Assembly (NCBI GenBank): GCA_963787205.1
Contig: CAWBCD010000010.1
Span: forward strand, 124,001 to 188,000
Reading direction: 5' to 3'
DNA: 64,000 bases
DNA from: DATFNI01 sp963787205
GTDB lineage: Bacteria > Bacteroidota > Rhodothermia > Balneolales > DATFMH01
The notes beneath the pieces are model-generated. The model ran no database searches. It saw only the letters and a program-made list of their open reading frames with translations, and had not been told where the DNA came from. Both the position numbers and the translations under genes were made by a program. This document shows positions 42,845-53,400 of this stretch, piece after piece (position 1 is the first letter of the stretch; every line of letters begins with the position of its first letter).

Positions 42845-44632
42845 TTATTTAAAAACCGTTAAATTCGGATTTCCTTCAGTGATCCGGAGAATTTTGTTTA
42901 TTGGTGGACCCTCAAATGTTTGCCTGTATCCATCCGGCCATATTACTGCCAAACTGTCGACATGACCGTAATCGCCCAGACCAAAATGCTGGACAAGACT
43001 GTTCGCCGAGAGATAAGAACTTTGTACACCCACTTCTCTGATATACATATTCCCATTTATAAATAAATGCACTTTTGCTCCAATAGCAGACCGATTGCTT
43101 TTACCCGTTCCCGTCAAAGAAGCCTCCAGCCAGTTATTCCGGTTGCCACCATCATTCCGAAGAAGAAGGGCCTGACCTTCATGATTAACAATAAATACAT
43201 CGACATCGCCATCGTTGTCGTAGTCGCCGAATGCGGTACCTCGTGCTACGATCTTTCGGCTTAAGATCTTGCCACAGTATTTACTAACATCCTTGAAACC
43301 CTTTCGGATTCCGATATTCCACAGAAATTTGCTTGGCATGGGGACCAATCGGGTTGGATCGTTCTTCATGTTATCCGTACTCCCGTTCGTAAAAAACAGA
43401 TCCAGACGGGTATCGTTGTCGAAATCGATAAATGAGGTTCCCCACGAAACAAGGCCTTGTGAAACCTTACCCGCTCCAAAGCGATCTGCCACATCCCGAA
43501 ACTGGAACGAATGCATCTTCATCAGCGGATTGAAAAAATTCATGTAAAGCCCGTTTTCTTCTACTTCCCAATTCGTTAGATACAGATCCATATCGCCATC
43601 CTGATCCCAGTCGCCAACACCTATCCCCATGGAACTTCGATTGTCGGAGATATTGGTACCATCACTGACGTCCAGAAATGTTCCATCTCTCTTGTTCATG
43701 TATAGTTTATTGTATGTACCGTCGTTAGCTACGAACAGATCGGGCCAGCCGTCGTCATTAAAATCACACCAAACGGCGGAAAGACTTTTTCCATCTGTAT
43801 CCATGACGCCTGCCTTTTGGGAAACCTCGGTAAACGTACCGTCACCATTATTATGAAAAAGCAGATTGGGCTCGGCCGGGAAGGGTAACGGATTCAAATT
43901 TTCCGGCACCATAACATTGTAGCGCTGGCTGACTTTGCCCGGACCCAGTTTTTTGTACTTCAAATAGCCCGTTACGTACAGGTCGAGGTTGCCATCCCGG
44001 TCGTAATCGCCCCAGCGGCCATCCGTCCAGAATCCCTTATAGTTGTATAAGCCCGCCTTTTTGGTGACGTCGGTAAAAGTACCGTTTCCATTATTTCTAT
44101 AGAGCACATTATGGCCATCGGCGGCAATGAAGATATCGGGCCAGCCGTCGTTATTGTAATCGCCGATATCGACACCCATGCCCCAGCCTTTGAATGTGAT
44201 CCCCGCTTGTTTGGTAACATCGGTAAAGGTTCCATCTCCATTGTTATGGTATAATGCGCAGCGTGCCGGTGACTTCTCCATCTGCTTTTCGGTCATGCCC
44301 CACGGGCCTACTTCGTTTACCACGAACAGATCCTGCCACCCATCCTGATCGTAGTCGATCCATGCCGCTCCGGAACCCATATCTTCCGGGATTTGGGATG
44401 TTCGGGTACCATAGAAATGGTGGAAATGAATACCCGACTGGCTCGCCACATCTCTAAATGTGATGTTGGGCGCCTCATCAAAAAAGGTGACTGCAAACCG
44501 ACTCAATGCATCCTTGGCCGACTTGTTGAGGAAAAAGACCGCAACAATGAGTACAACAACCACAACCAACACCCCAATGACAAACGACCACCGTCTTTTG
44601 CTCATAATTGATTTAGAAATATTGATCTGCAT
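42845..44632 (-). CDS. CRTAC1-family FG-GAP repeat protein with ASPIC/UnbV domain
   Basis: This 595-residue protein has an N-terminal membrane anchor (FVIGVLVVVVVLIVAVFFL; ATG 44632, or MSKRRWS at residue 10). A beta-propeller of FG-GAP/VCBS repeats follows, each with a calcium-binding loop such as DYDQDGWQDLF, DYNNDGWPDIF, DYDRDGNLDLY, DFNDDGWPDLF, DWDQDGDMDLY, DFDNDTRLDLF and DYDNDGDVDVF. The C-terminal ASPIC/UnbV domain is AIGAKVHLFINGNMYIREVG with VIWPDGYRQTFEGP. Such proteins occur in Bacteroidota glycan loci and are thought to bind ligands on the outer face of the membrane. No enzymatic function is known. It is preceded by the susD terminator and so may be transcribed at a lower level than susCD. 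Confidence 0.9.
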   Translation of the reverse strand: MQINISKSIMSKRRWSFVIGVLVVVVVLIVAVFFLNKSAKDALSRFAVTFFDEAPNITFRDVASQSGIHFHHFYGTRTSQIPEDMGSGAAWIDYDQDGWQDLFVVNEVGPWGMTEKQMEKSPARCALYHNNGDGTFTDVTKQAGITFKGWGMGVDIGDYNNDGWPDIFIAADGHNVLYRNNGNGTFTDVTKKAGLYNYKGFWTDGRWGDYDRDGNLDLYVTGYLKYKKLGPGKVSQRYNVMVPENLNPLPFPAEPNLLFHNNGDGTFTEVSQKAGVMDTDGKSLSAVWCDFNDDGWPDLFVANDGTYNKLYMNKRDGTFLDVSDGTNISDNRSSMGIGVGDWDQDGDMDLYLTNWEVEENGLYMNFFNPLMKMHSFQFRDVADRFGAGKVSQGLVSWGTSFIDFDNDTRLDLFFTNGSTDNMKNDPTRLVPMPSKFLWNIGIRKGFKDVSKYCGKILSRKIVARGTAFGDYDNDGDVDVFIVNHEGQALLLRNDGGNRNNWLEASLTGTGKSNRSAIGAKVHLFINGNMYIREVGVQSSYLSANSLVQHFGLGDYGHVDSLAVIWPDGYRQTFEGPPINKILRITEGNPNLTVFK

Positions 44633-44971
44633 TTCTATCCGGGATGCAGAACATCAGATAAAATTAGAGTTGAAACATCACACCTGCATTATAAATCAAG
44701 GCGTGCATTTATCCTAAAATCACACAGTTTTTCCTGCGCTCAATGATACACACTGATCAGTCTAACCCGTAAACCAACAGGGCACTTAATCACGCAAGCG
44801 GCAAACCTATAACCTGACAACGGCTTTCCATTCCGGCTATCATCCAAAATGATAACATTAAAAAAGTGAAGCCGGGCCTCACATCACTAGTTGGTGAAAC
44901 CCGACTTCACTATCACTTACTTGTTGAAACCTCAATTCAAATATGTTTCAACTGGGACTATGATACTGCCA
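44633..44971. other. Spacer between susD and the CRTAC1-type gene
   Basis: The 339-bp gap contains one strong terminator hairpin (44861-44910) and otherwise no recognisable gene or repeat. A promoter for the CRTAC1-type gene may lie here. Confidence 0.5.
44861..44910 (-). terminator. Intrinsic terminator after susD
   Basis: On the minus strand GTGAAGTCGGG pairs with CCCGGCTTCAC (one G-T pair) around a loop of about 23 nt that can form a smaller stem, followed by TTTTTTAATG. Located about 60 bp after the susD stop codon. Confidence 0.75.
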
Positions 44972-46492
44972 TCAGAATCCAGGATTTTGTTTCATCTTGG
45001 GGTTCGTTTGCATCTCGGAGATCGGGATCGGTAATAATTCATGAGTACCTATCACAAAGTTAGAAGCTCCAATGGACCCGTGAGCTGTCAGAACCTGTTT
45101 AATGTTCATCGTACCGGTGATATTACCATTCCAGCGCCAGAGATCGTACCATCTGATACACTCATCAGACAGTTCGAGTACGCGCTGGTGTTCAATCTCA
45201 TTCAGGATATCCGCCTTTGCGGTTCCGGTAAAGTTCGCAAGACCAGCCCTGTTGCGTACCGTGTTGAGGTATGTAAGAGCATCGCTTGTGGATCCGCCAG
45301 ACTGGACTAAAGCTTCTGCCTGCATTAACAGGACATCGGCGTAGCGGACAACCTTATCGTTTTTATCCCCATAGTCCTGAATAAGGTTGCTCATGTATGA
45401 GTCATTATACTTACGCCATGCGGTTTTTGTGGCACCTGCTCCGAACAGTTGGGTATAGGTGTCCCCATAAAACAGCTGTGGATTGTTCGGCCAGATGATT
45501 GACCCGTACATGCGGCCATCCAGATCACCATTGGTTTGCTTTTCTTTCATGAACTCATTTATGAGCCATTGATTAGGAAAACACTCGTACCAGCCTCCGG
45601 CTTCGGAAGGACCTTCCTCACGGGTGCGAACATTTTTGATCGCCTGACCTTTAAAGGTTCCACCAGCGTAATTAACCTCCAATATATCTTCCTGGTTGAA
45701 GTCGTTGGTAAATATATCGAAGTAATTAGGCATCAGAGAATAGGTTTTGGAGTCTATGATCTGCTGGAAAGTAGCAGCTGCTGCGCTCCATTTTTTCTGA
45801 TACAGCTGAGCTTTGCCCAAATAGGCAAGAGCGGCACCTTTGGTAACACGTCCCTGATCAGCCGCATCATAGGTGGCAGGTAGTACAGCCACTGCGTCGG
45901 TCAGATCCTTTTCAATCTGAGTCCATACATCAGAAGGTTTTGCCTGTGGTTGTGCATTATCCTTTGTGACCTGCGACACACTCGTAATCAGAGGGATATT
46001 CATAAAGTTCGTGAGCAAATTAAAGTAATAATAAGCTCTCAGGAACTTGGCCTCTCCCACATACCTTGCACGCAGTGTCGAATCCATATTGATACCTGGT
46101 ACATACTCGATAACCTGGTTGGCCCGGAATATGCCAGTATAGTTCATGTTCCAGTTCCCCGAAGGCGTTCCATTCGAGGAGGAAAACGTGAACAGAGCCA
46201 GGGACCACCAGTCCGGCACGTCGTGGGTTATTCCGATATCATCACCGCGATACAAGGCAGGGACCCAACGGTTATACCAGTTATCTGCTGCAGCGCCCCA
46301 ACCGGATGTTCCCAGAAAGTTTTCATAAACAGAGGTAAGATTGGCCTCTGCATCGCTGGCGGTTTTCCAAAAGTTATTGGGTGTCAGCGAATTCGGGTTA
46401 TTCTGATTTAACAGTTTTGTACAGCCGGAAAGAAACGCGGCTCCACCCAGGAAACCCGCACCTATTGTTCCAAGAAATTCTTTACGTTTCAT
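44972..46492 (-). CDS. SusD/RagB family outer-membrane glycan-binding lipoprotein
   Basis: This 506-residue lipoprotein has a leader ending AAFLSGC (lipobox LSGC). GGATGAGG precedes the ATG (AAAAGGATGAGGTCTATACGATG). SusD features: QNNPNSLTPNNFWKTASDAE at the mature N-terminus, EAKFLRAYYYFNLLTNFMNI with the TPR helices, KGAALAYLGKAQLYQKKWSA, then the C-terminal RYADVLLMQAEALVQSG, YLNTVRNRAGL and HQRVLELSDECIRWYDLWRW. This is the usual glycan-capturing lid over a SusC pore. It starts 18 bp after the frameshifted susC and should be co-transcribed. Confidence 0.95.
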   Translation of the reverse strand: MKRKEFLGTIGAGFLGGAAFLSGCTKLLNQNNPNSLTPNNFWKTASDAEANLTSVYENFLGTSGWGAAADNWYNRWVPALYRGDDIGITHDVPDWWSLALFTFSSSNGTPSGNWNMNYTGIFRANQVIEYVPGINMDSTLRARYVGEAKFLRAYYYFNLLTNFMNIPLITSVSQVTKDNAQPQAKPSDVWTQIEKDLTDAVAVLPATYDAADQGRVTKGAALAYLGKAQLYQKKWSAAAATFQQIIDSKTYSLMPNYFDIFTNDFNQEDILEVNYAGGTFKGQAIKNVRTREEGPSEAGGWYECFPNQWLINEFMKEKQTNGDLDGRMYGSIIWPNNPQLFYGDTYTQLFGAGATKTAWRKYNDSYMSNLIQDYGDKNDKVVRYADVLLMQAEALVQSGGSTSDALTYLNTVRNRAGLANFTGTAKADILNEIEHQRVLELSDECIRWYDLWRWNGNITGTMNIKQVLTAHGSIGASNFVIGTHELLPIPISEMQTNPKMKQNPGF

Positions 46493-46510
46493 CGTATAGA
46501 CCTCATCCTT

Positions 46511-47506
46511 TTAGAAATTAATATCAATTCCACCATTGATCGTCCGGGCGACAGGATACAAACCCTGATCAAGTCCCCTGTTGAGCAACCCATCGCCAGA
46601 GTAACTTGGATCGTATCCAGGATACTTTGAAATGGTCAATAAGTTGTTGGCATTTACAAATACACGTAACCTTGATACTCCCAGCTGGCCAAGCAGACCT
46701 TTTGGCAGCGTATAGCCAAGTTGCACTGTTTTGAACCTCAGATAGGAAGCGTCATAGAGGAATCGCGTTGATGGATCCGAATTGTGGTTTGGATCATTGA
46801 AGGTCAACCTCGGGACATTGGTATTTGTGTTATTTGGGGTCCATGCGTTCAAGAGGTCGGTATTGAAGTTGTAATCAAGCGTTCCCCGGTTTGTTATCCA
46901 GGTATTCGTGTCAAACATCTTATTACCGTAGGTCCCCTGTAGGAACAAGGTGAAATCAAAATTCTTATAATTGGCACTGAAATTCAGTCCGTAAGAGAAT
47001 TTCGGGAACGGGCTGCCGCTATAAGCAACATCAGCATTACTGATCATTCCGTCACCATTCACATCCTTGTACTTGACATCGCCCGGTTTGGCGTTTGGCT
47101 GAATCAGTTGTCCCTGTTTGTTTTTATAATTATTTATTTCAGCCTGGCTCTGGAACAACCCTTCAGCCTGTTTCAAGAAGAAGGCACCGATTGGATAACC
47201 AACCTGGGCAACAGTCACGCCGCCTGTTGAGGCCCGGTGAGGTGCGGATCCGTAAATGATCTGACCGGCATAACCAAGTTTGACAACTTTATTACTGACT
47301 GTGGAAATATTACCCGTGATTGAATAATTAAAGTTGTTGTCGTACTGGGGTGAGTTGTATGTAAGACTAAACTCAAAACCTTTGTTTTGAAGTTTACCGG
47401 TATTTACAAGTGGCGCTGCACTTGTCCCTGTCGATGGAGGAACCGGTACATTCAACAACACATTCTCGGTTTTATCAACGAAGTAATCAGCTGATAACGG
47501 TGACAT
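46511..47506 (-). CDS. susC fragment 3 (C-terminal barrel)
   Basis: Open frame from an internal ATG (MSPLSADYF), carrying the last ~330 residues of the receptor (ADVAYSGSPFPKFSYGLNFS, NANNLLTISKYPGYDPSY, terminal DINF). It is not expected to be a separate functional protein. Confidence 0.7.
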   Translation of the reverse strand: MSPLSADYFVDKTENVLLNVPVPPSTGTSAAPLVNTGKLQNKGFEFSLTYNSPQYDNNFNYSITGNISTVSNKVVKLGYAGQIIYGSAPHRASTGGVTVAQVGYPIGAFFLKQAEGLFQSQAEINNYKNKQGQLIQPNAKPGDVKYKDVNGDGMISNADVAYSGSPFPKFSYGLNFSANYKNFDFTLFLQGTYGNKMFDTNTWITNRGTLDYNFNTDLLNAWTPNNTNTNVPRLTFNDPNHNSDPSTRFLYDASYLRFKTVQLGYTLPKGLLGQLGVSRLRVFVNANNLLTISKYPGYDPSYSGDGLLNRGLDQGLYPVARTINGGIDINF

Positions 47507-48977
47507 TATTCAGTATACCGGCATCAAGCCCGACGTCAAGATCTTTTGTTGTTTCCCATTTCACGTCAGGATTGACAAAGGCTTCCTGCGCAGCACCGGT
47601 CAGAAAACCACCTCCGTACAGATAACCAAGAGAAGGTGTGTACGCAATAGTGGGCTGATAAGCATATGCATCCTGATAGGCTGCATTAGGATCATTTGGT
47701 TCATTTCCCAGTATTCCATAGCTGCCACGCAATTTTAGGTTTGTGATGACAGAACTAAGCGAGGAGAAGAACGATTCGTTACTAACACGCCATCCAAGTG
47801 AGATAGATGGGAAAACACCATATCTGTTCGCCGATCCAAATCTGGATGAACCATCCCGGCGTACATTCGCCGTCAGATAGTATTTATCACCGTAAGAGTA
47901 GATCAGGCGACCGAATTCGGAGACCAGATCCCAGCGAATATCTTGGCCACCCGCGCCAATCGAGTAACCCAGGCCTGCGTCCAGAACATGAAGAGTATTG
48001 TTCGGGAAACTTTCCTGAGAAGCAGAAGTATAGCGATAATGCTGTTCTTCTGTGGAAAACCCTAATAGCACATTGAAATTATGCTTCCCTATCGTCTGCT
48101 GCCAGTTGAGCGTGTTATCTATCAGCCAGTGATGGGTTCTGCCTCTTGTTTCGCTCAGGGTGGCTCTTATATTTTGGCGCTGACTGGACATAAAATAAGT
48201 CGGCGTCCAGCCCTGATAATAGGTATCCTGAATCCGGTAACCCGCATTCAGCTTATAGGTAAAATTCTTCAGGAACTGAAACTGTCCATACACATCGGCC
48301 CTGATGTTGTTATTGTGATTGGTGTTTTTCTGTAACTCAATCAATCCAAGGGGGTTAAATGCTTGTGTTGCCAGATAACCGGGTGCACCACCCCATCCAC
48401 CGTCATTGGTTGAATCGTGAACCGGGATGATCGGTTGGGCCAGGATAATCTGTTGAGTCAAATCTTTATCGCCACCACCAGGCATAAGCCGTTGATTCTC
48501 GTCAGTGAAACTGATGCTTTCACCAAAGGTTATGGGGCCGGTTTCCTGCTGCCCGTTGTAATGCAGCAGTGCCTTACGGTAATAGGTGGCCGTAGCAATA
48601 CCATTTTGTTTGTTGAAAGAACCGGATACACGCCAGGTATTGTTATTCTGTCCACCGGAAATTCCCATGTATGCATTCCAAAGTGGTTCACTGTTATAAA
48701 TCAGATTCTGCCAATTTGATCCCACACCAAGGGAAGATGGATTTTTGAGGGCATCGAAAACAGGTACCTGGCCATTGGTCGTCAGGTGTTCTGCGTTATC
48801 GATCTGGGCGTATTGTTCGGCATTGGCCACTGAGATAAATTTCGTCGGCGACTGGATACCATACGACGACTGAATGGTAACATGCGTTTGACCTGAGTGA
48901 CCTTTTTTGGTGGTCACGATAACCACGCCATTCGCAGCACGTGAACCATAAATAGCTGCGGCAGCGGCATCCTTCAA
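47487..48977 (-). CDS. susC fragment 2 (plug end and barrel)
   Basis: Open frame starting at an internal MKDAAAAAIYGSRAANGVVI, which is the plug signature, and running into the barrel (YYLTANVRRDGSSRFGSANR, YGVFPSISLGWRVSNESFF, LKLRGSYGILGNEPN). It ends out of frame after LNNVTVIS. Confidence 0.7.
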   Translation of the reverse strand: MKDAAAAAIYGSRAANGVVIVTTKKGHSGQTHVTIQSSYGIQSPTKFISVANAEQYAQIDNAEHLTTNGQVPVFDALKNPSSLGVGSNWQNLIYNSEPLWNAYMGISGGQNNNTWRVSGSFNKQNGIATATYYRKALLHYNGQQETGPITFGESISFTDENQRLMPGGGDKDLTQQIILAQPIIPVHDSTNDGGWGGAPGYLATQAFNPLGLIELQKNTNHNNNIRADVYGQFQFLKNFTYKLNAGYRIQDTYYQGWTPTYFMSSQRQNIRATLSETRGRTHHWLIDNTLNWQQTIGKHNFNVLLGFSTEEQHYRYTSASQESFPNNTLHVLDAGLGYSIGAGGQDIRWDLVSEFGRLIYSYGDKYYLTANVRRDGSSRFGSANRYGVFPSISLGWRVSNESFFSSLSSVITNLKLRGSYGILGNEPNDPNAAYQDAYAYQPTIAYTPSLGYLYGGGFLTGAAQEAFVNPDVKWETTKDLDVGLDAGILNNVTVIS

Positions 48978-49635
48978 TACCTGAATGCTTTGAATATCTT
49001 GGACTCACATTGTTCAGATCGCCAGGACTCCCATCAATAATCACAAGTGGATTATTATTTCCCATAGTGTTCGAACCTCTGATCCGAATATTAATGCTGG
49101 CGCCCGGTTCCCCACTCGATGGTGACACATTCACGCCAGCCGTAGTTCCTTCAAGCGCCGAAGCGACATTAGGAAGTGTTGCATTTCTTTGTATTTGAGC
49201 TGTACTCACACTAGCTACAGAACTGCTCAAATCACTTCTTTTTTGTGTCCCATAACCAATAACCACCATTTCCTGGCCTTTAATAGTCTCGGATATAAGG
49301 GATACGTTGATGACGTGTTGTCCATTAACCGGCACCACTTTTGATTCGTATCCTATATAAGAAAAGACTAAAGTATCCTGGGGGCTGGATACGGTCAGGG
49401 TGTACTTTCCATTCAGGTCAGTTGCCGTTCCCTGGGAAGTGCTTTTTACCAAAACATTCACTCCTGGCATAGTCCCCCCGTTAGTAGCGTCTTTGACCAC
49501 ACCACTAATCTGGAAGTTTGACTGTGCCATAATTGGATCTATACCTATTGTAACACAGAAAAGCGCTACCAATAGCGGGAGTATTTTAGAGATACCCCGA
49601 CACAACGATTCCTGTTGCCAGTATCGGTTTTTCAT
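48796..49635 (-). CDS. susC fragment 1 (signal peptide, CarboxypepD_reg and plug start)
   Basis: Open frame with the N-terminal 210 receptor residues in frame to about base 49000. The last ~70 codons of this frame are out-of-frame readthrough of the plug region. Confidence 0.7.
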   Translation of the reverse strand: MKNRYWQQESLCRGISKILPLLVALFCVTIGIDPIMAQSNFQISGVVKDATNGGTMPGVNVLVKSTSQGTATDLNGKYTLTVSSPQDTLVFSYIGYESKVVPVNGQHVINVSLISETIKGQEMVVIGYGTQKRSDLSSSVASVSTAQIQRNATLPNVASALEGTTAGVNVSPSSGEPGASINIRIRGSNTMGNNNPLVIIDGSPGDLNNVSPRYSKHSGIEGCRCRSYLWFTCCEWRGYRDHQKRSLRSNACYHSVVVWYPVADEIYLSGQCRTIRPDR

Positions 49636-50496
49636 AATTAGTCCTCAGCAGTTTGTGATTTTATGAATGAGGTTCGTACCTGTGCGATACCTATCCTTGA
49701 TCAATCACCGGGAGTTGATTACACACAATCCTCGTGATTTCATTGATATGCTTGCAATTACCGGATTATCAAGCACCTTTTACCCGCGAAATAACGATAA
49801 CTTTCCTGACACACAACGCGTCCAAAATTTGTTATCGTTAACATTTTTATGTTACTAATTGCTGTTTATAATGTCAATACTATTGCGTAATTACGTGTGA
49901 GATTCTTTTCTGCTACTGATATTTTTCCAAAAAACGGAATTTTATAATACTCATTTATTTATAAATGATAACAATTTATGATAAATACAATTTTTAGTAA
50001 AAAAATAAAAGACGCAACGCAATGCGACTTTTGTTAAATGTTCAGATTATTTCAAATAAAATAAAATCCAACCCCAATTTAGATACATTGAATCTGATGA
50101 TGCAGGGTGAAGAACGAAGCAGTCAACTTATCTAAGAAAACTCTTTTTATCTTTCATATACATTCCGTCATTAACCGGCAAATTATAAAATCCTCCTTTA
50201 CCCAATATACAGAGGAACTATCCCCTTAAACATTTATGGCCGATATTTCCCGGTTGCCTGCCGGTTTCGATATGTTATATCATAAAAAATTTAGAATCAT
50301 CTCTCTGGTCTATGGCCGCATACCGTTAAGAAATGGACTATTAAATGCGTTTATCATTAACAATAAGTCATTGTCTTTATTTAAAATAAAACTCTACAAT
50401 TACTATCCTGTTATCGTAAATAATTAAGATTGTTATTTATACATAGATAATATTTACTTTCTGTGTTTCATCTATAACCTCATAGTTGCCCGGAAA
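49636..50496. other. Divergent AT-rich intergenic region of PUL 1
   Basis: Over 860 bp separate susC (minus) from the FG-GAP lipoprotein gene (plus). The sequence is strongly AT-rich and contains the operator-like site at 49830 and weak half-sites near 49970 (ATGATAACAATTT) and 50409 (TGTTATCGTAAATA). Short ORFs here (for example 50236-50427) show no protein-like features. It probably holds both promoters and a long 5' leader. Confidence 0.55.
49830..49843. promoter_or_regulatory. LacI-type operator-like site upstream of susC
   Basis: TGTTATCGTTAACA differs by one base from the perfect palindrome upstream of beta-galactosidase B. It lies about 195 bp before the susC start. Confidence 0.55.
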
Positions 50497-53400
50497 ATGA
50501 CAGATCGACGGTGGGTTCTGCAAATGCTCTCTTTAATGGTGATTTTTTTTACAATCGGTAGTTGCAATCATCGTAAAAAACCGACAAAAGAGAAAACGCT
50601 TTTCAAGTTATTATCTCCATCGCAAACACATGTGACTTTTAATAACAAGCTAACACAAGGACTTAATACAAATGTATTAATGTATGAGTCGTTTTATAAT
50701 GGCGGCGGCGTCGCAGTGGGTGATGTCAACGGAGATGGGCGTCCGGATTTATATTTTTCCGGAAACATGACAAGCAATCATCTGTACCTGAATGAAGGCC
50801 AGATGCATTTCAAGGATATCACCCAAGAAGCCGGGGTGGCCGGCCGGCCGGGCCCATGGAAAACAGGGGTAACGATGGTGGATATCAATGGAGACGGGAA
50901 ATTGGATATTTACGTGTGCTATTCAGGAAATTCAGCGAATCCAAACGATAGAAGGAATCAATTATTTATCAATCTTGGCAACGATAAAAACGGTGTGCCC
51001 CATTTTAAAAACGAGGCTAAAAAATATGGTCTGGACAATGCCGGGTTCAGTACCCAGGCCTATTTTTTCGATTATGATCATGACGGAGATCTCGATTTGC
51101 TGCTGGTGAATTATAATCCGCAGCAACCTCAAAACATGAGCGCCATGGAGGTCCAAAATACACTAAAGAAAAATGCGCCCTATTTTAGTACGCGCCTCTT
51201 GCAAAATGACAACGGGCACTTTGTGGATGTTACGAAACAAGCCGGGCTCAATACCTCCTCTTTATCCTACGGTCTGGGGGCCGGAATAGCAGATTTCAAT
51301 AACGACGGCTGGCCCGATATCTATATTACTAACGATTACTTTGTTCCCGATTTCCTGTATATCAATAATAAAAACGGGACTTTCACGAACGAGTTAACGT
51401 CACAAATCCGTCATACTTCCTTGTCTTCCATGGGAATCGATGCATCCGACATCAATAATGATGGCTATACGGATATTTTCTCACTGGATATGCTTCCTGA
51501 GAGCAATTACCGGCAAAAAGTCCTGCTGCCCCAGAGCAACCGGAATACCTACGAGTTTACAAAAAAAGTGGGCTTTTACTATCAGTACGAGCGAAATATG
51601 CTTCAATTGAACAATGGGGATAATACGTTTAGTGAAATCGGTCAGTTGTCGGGTATTTCCAATACCGACTGGAGCTGGGCACCATTGTTCGCAGATTTCA
51701 ATAATAATGGATGGAAAGATTTATTTATCTCGAATGGTTATCTGCATGATTATACCAATATGGATTTTCTCCAGTTCATGCGGAATTATCTCACCCAAAA
51801 GAGGAGAACCGGCGGGGTCTACCGGAAGGATTTACTGTACGTAGCTAAACAAATGCCAACCACACATCTGGTCAATTATATTTACCGGAATAATGGAAAC
51901 CTGACCTTCACAAACATGGATAAAAAGTGGGGCATGACCAAAGCCACGAACAGCAACGGTGCCGTTTATGCCGATCTTGATAATGACGGGGATCTGGATT
52001 TGATCATGAACAATATCGACGGCCCCGCTTCTATCTATGAGAATGAAGCGAATACTCTATTGAAAAACCACTACCTGGAAGTCAGGCTAAAGGGCTCGGG
52101 TAAAAATACCGAAGGCATCGGCTCGAAAGTGACAATTTTTACGCATGAAAAGCAGCAAGATCTGGAAGAAATGCCTACGCGTGGTTTTCAGTCGAGCGTC
52201 TCCCCGGTTTTACATTTCGGACTGGCGCAGGACTCGACGATAGATTCTTTACGCATAATCTGGCCAACCGGTAAAGAACAAAAACTCTATCATGTAAGCG
52301 CCAACCAAATTCTTACTCTTAACGAGGTTAATGCTAAAAACACATTTAATTATTCTAAAAAAGAGAATACAATCTTTGAAAAGGTTAAATCACCGATCTC
52401 TTTCCAACACAAAGAACCCGATTTCAATGATTTTGAGCGACAACCATTAATGGTAAATCCGATGTCGTTTTTTGGTCCCCCGATGGCTGAGAGCAAACCC
52501 CTGAAAAACGGCGATCAATATATCTACATTGGCGGAGGCAATGGTCAGCCCGGGAAACTGTTCATCAGGCAAAAAAATGGCCGCATCATCTCTAAAAACG
52601 AACCGGCCTTTACAGCAAACGCGGCCAGCAATGATGCATCAGCCACTTTTTTTGATGCCAACGGCGACGGATATCCTGATTTGTACGTCTGCAGCGGAGG
52701 TTATGATAAATATGCAGCAAATTCGCAGCAGCTTGAGGACCGGCTATATCTGAATGACGGAAAGGGAAATTTTACTCTGGATAAGAACGCTTTGCCGCAA
52801 ATGTACACGAGCACAAGTTGTGTACGTGCAGCCGACATAAATGGAGACGGTCACCCCGATCTGTTCGTAGGCGGCCGTGTCATCCCCGGCGAGTATCCCA
52901 AAACGCCTGAAAGCTATATTTTGATCAATAACGGACATGGGGTTTTTAAAGATGAAACCGAACAAGTAGCACCCGGACTTCGAAACATCGGTATGGTCAC
53001 GGATGCAAAATGGGTGGATCTAAATGGCGATCATAAAAAGGATTTGATTGTCGTGGGTGAATGGATGCCTGTTTCCGTATTTATCAATGAAAACGGGAAA
53101 CTGGTGAATGAGACCAAGAAATATTTTAAGAAGGATTACCGGGGCTGGTGGAATAAAATCCTGGTCGGTGATTTTAATAACGATGGAAAACCGGATATCG
53201 TAGTGGGTAACCTGGGATTAAATTCACAGGTCAAAGCGAGTGATAGTGAACCGGCCCGGCTTTATTACAGTGATTTTGACAACAATGGTATCGTCGATCC
53301 GATCCTGTGTTTTTATATCCAGGGGAAAAGCTATCCCTATGTTACTCGCGATCGTCTGATCAGACAAATACCCTCGATGCAAGACAAGTTCCCGACGTAT

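Larger units (their letters stand above)
46511..49635 (-). pseudogene. SusC/RagA TonB-dependent receptor broken by two frameshifts
   Basis: Together three open frames encode one complete SusC of about 1040 residues: signal peptide (KILPLLVALFCVTIG ... MAQ), CarboxypepD_reg-like domain (SGVVKDATNGGTMPGVNVLV), plug with MVVIGYGTQKRSDLSSSVAS and NPLVIIDGSPGDLNNVS, then the barrel ending GGIDINF with a terminal Phe. Frameshift 1 lies at about 49000 (after LNNVSP; the next frame reads DIQSIQVLKDAAAAAIYGSR). Frameshift 2 lies at about 47505 (NNVTV, then SADYFVDKTENVLL in the next frame; fits an inserted A). Neither site is a homopolymer. The intact susD behind it suggests either recent inactivation or sequence errors. 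If correct, import by this PUL is lost or relies on another SusC. Confidence 0.85.

Noticed and set aside
46020..46411. Antisense ORFs over susD and susC
   Set aside because: They overlap well-supported SusC/SusD coding sequence and have no family features.
49667..49858. Small ORF overlapping the susC operator region
   Set aside because: It contains the operator palindrome and shows no coding features.
50236..50427. Small ORF (63 aa) upstream of the FG-GAP lipoprotein gene
   Set aside because: AT-rich, no ribosome-binding site, no protein-like pattern; likely chance.
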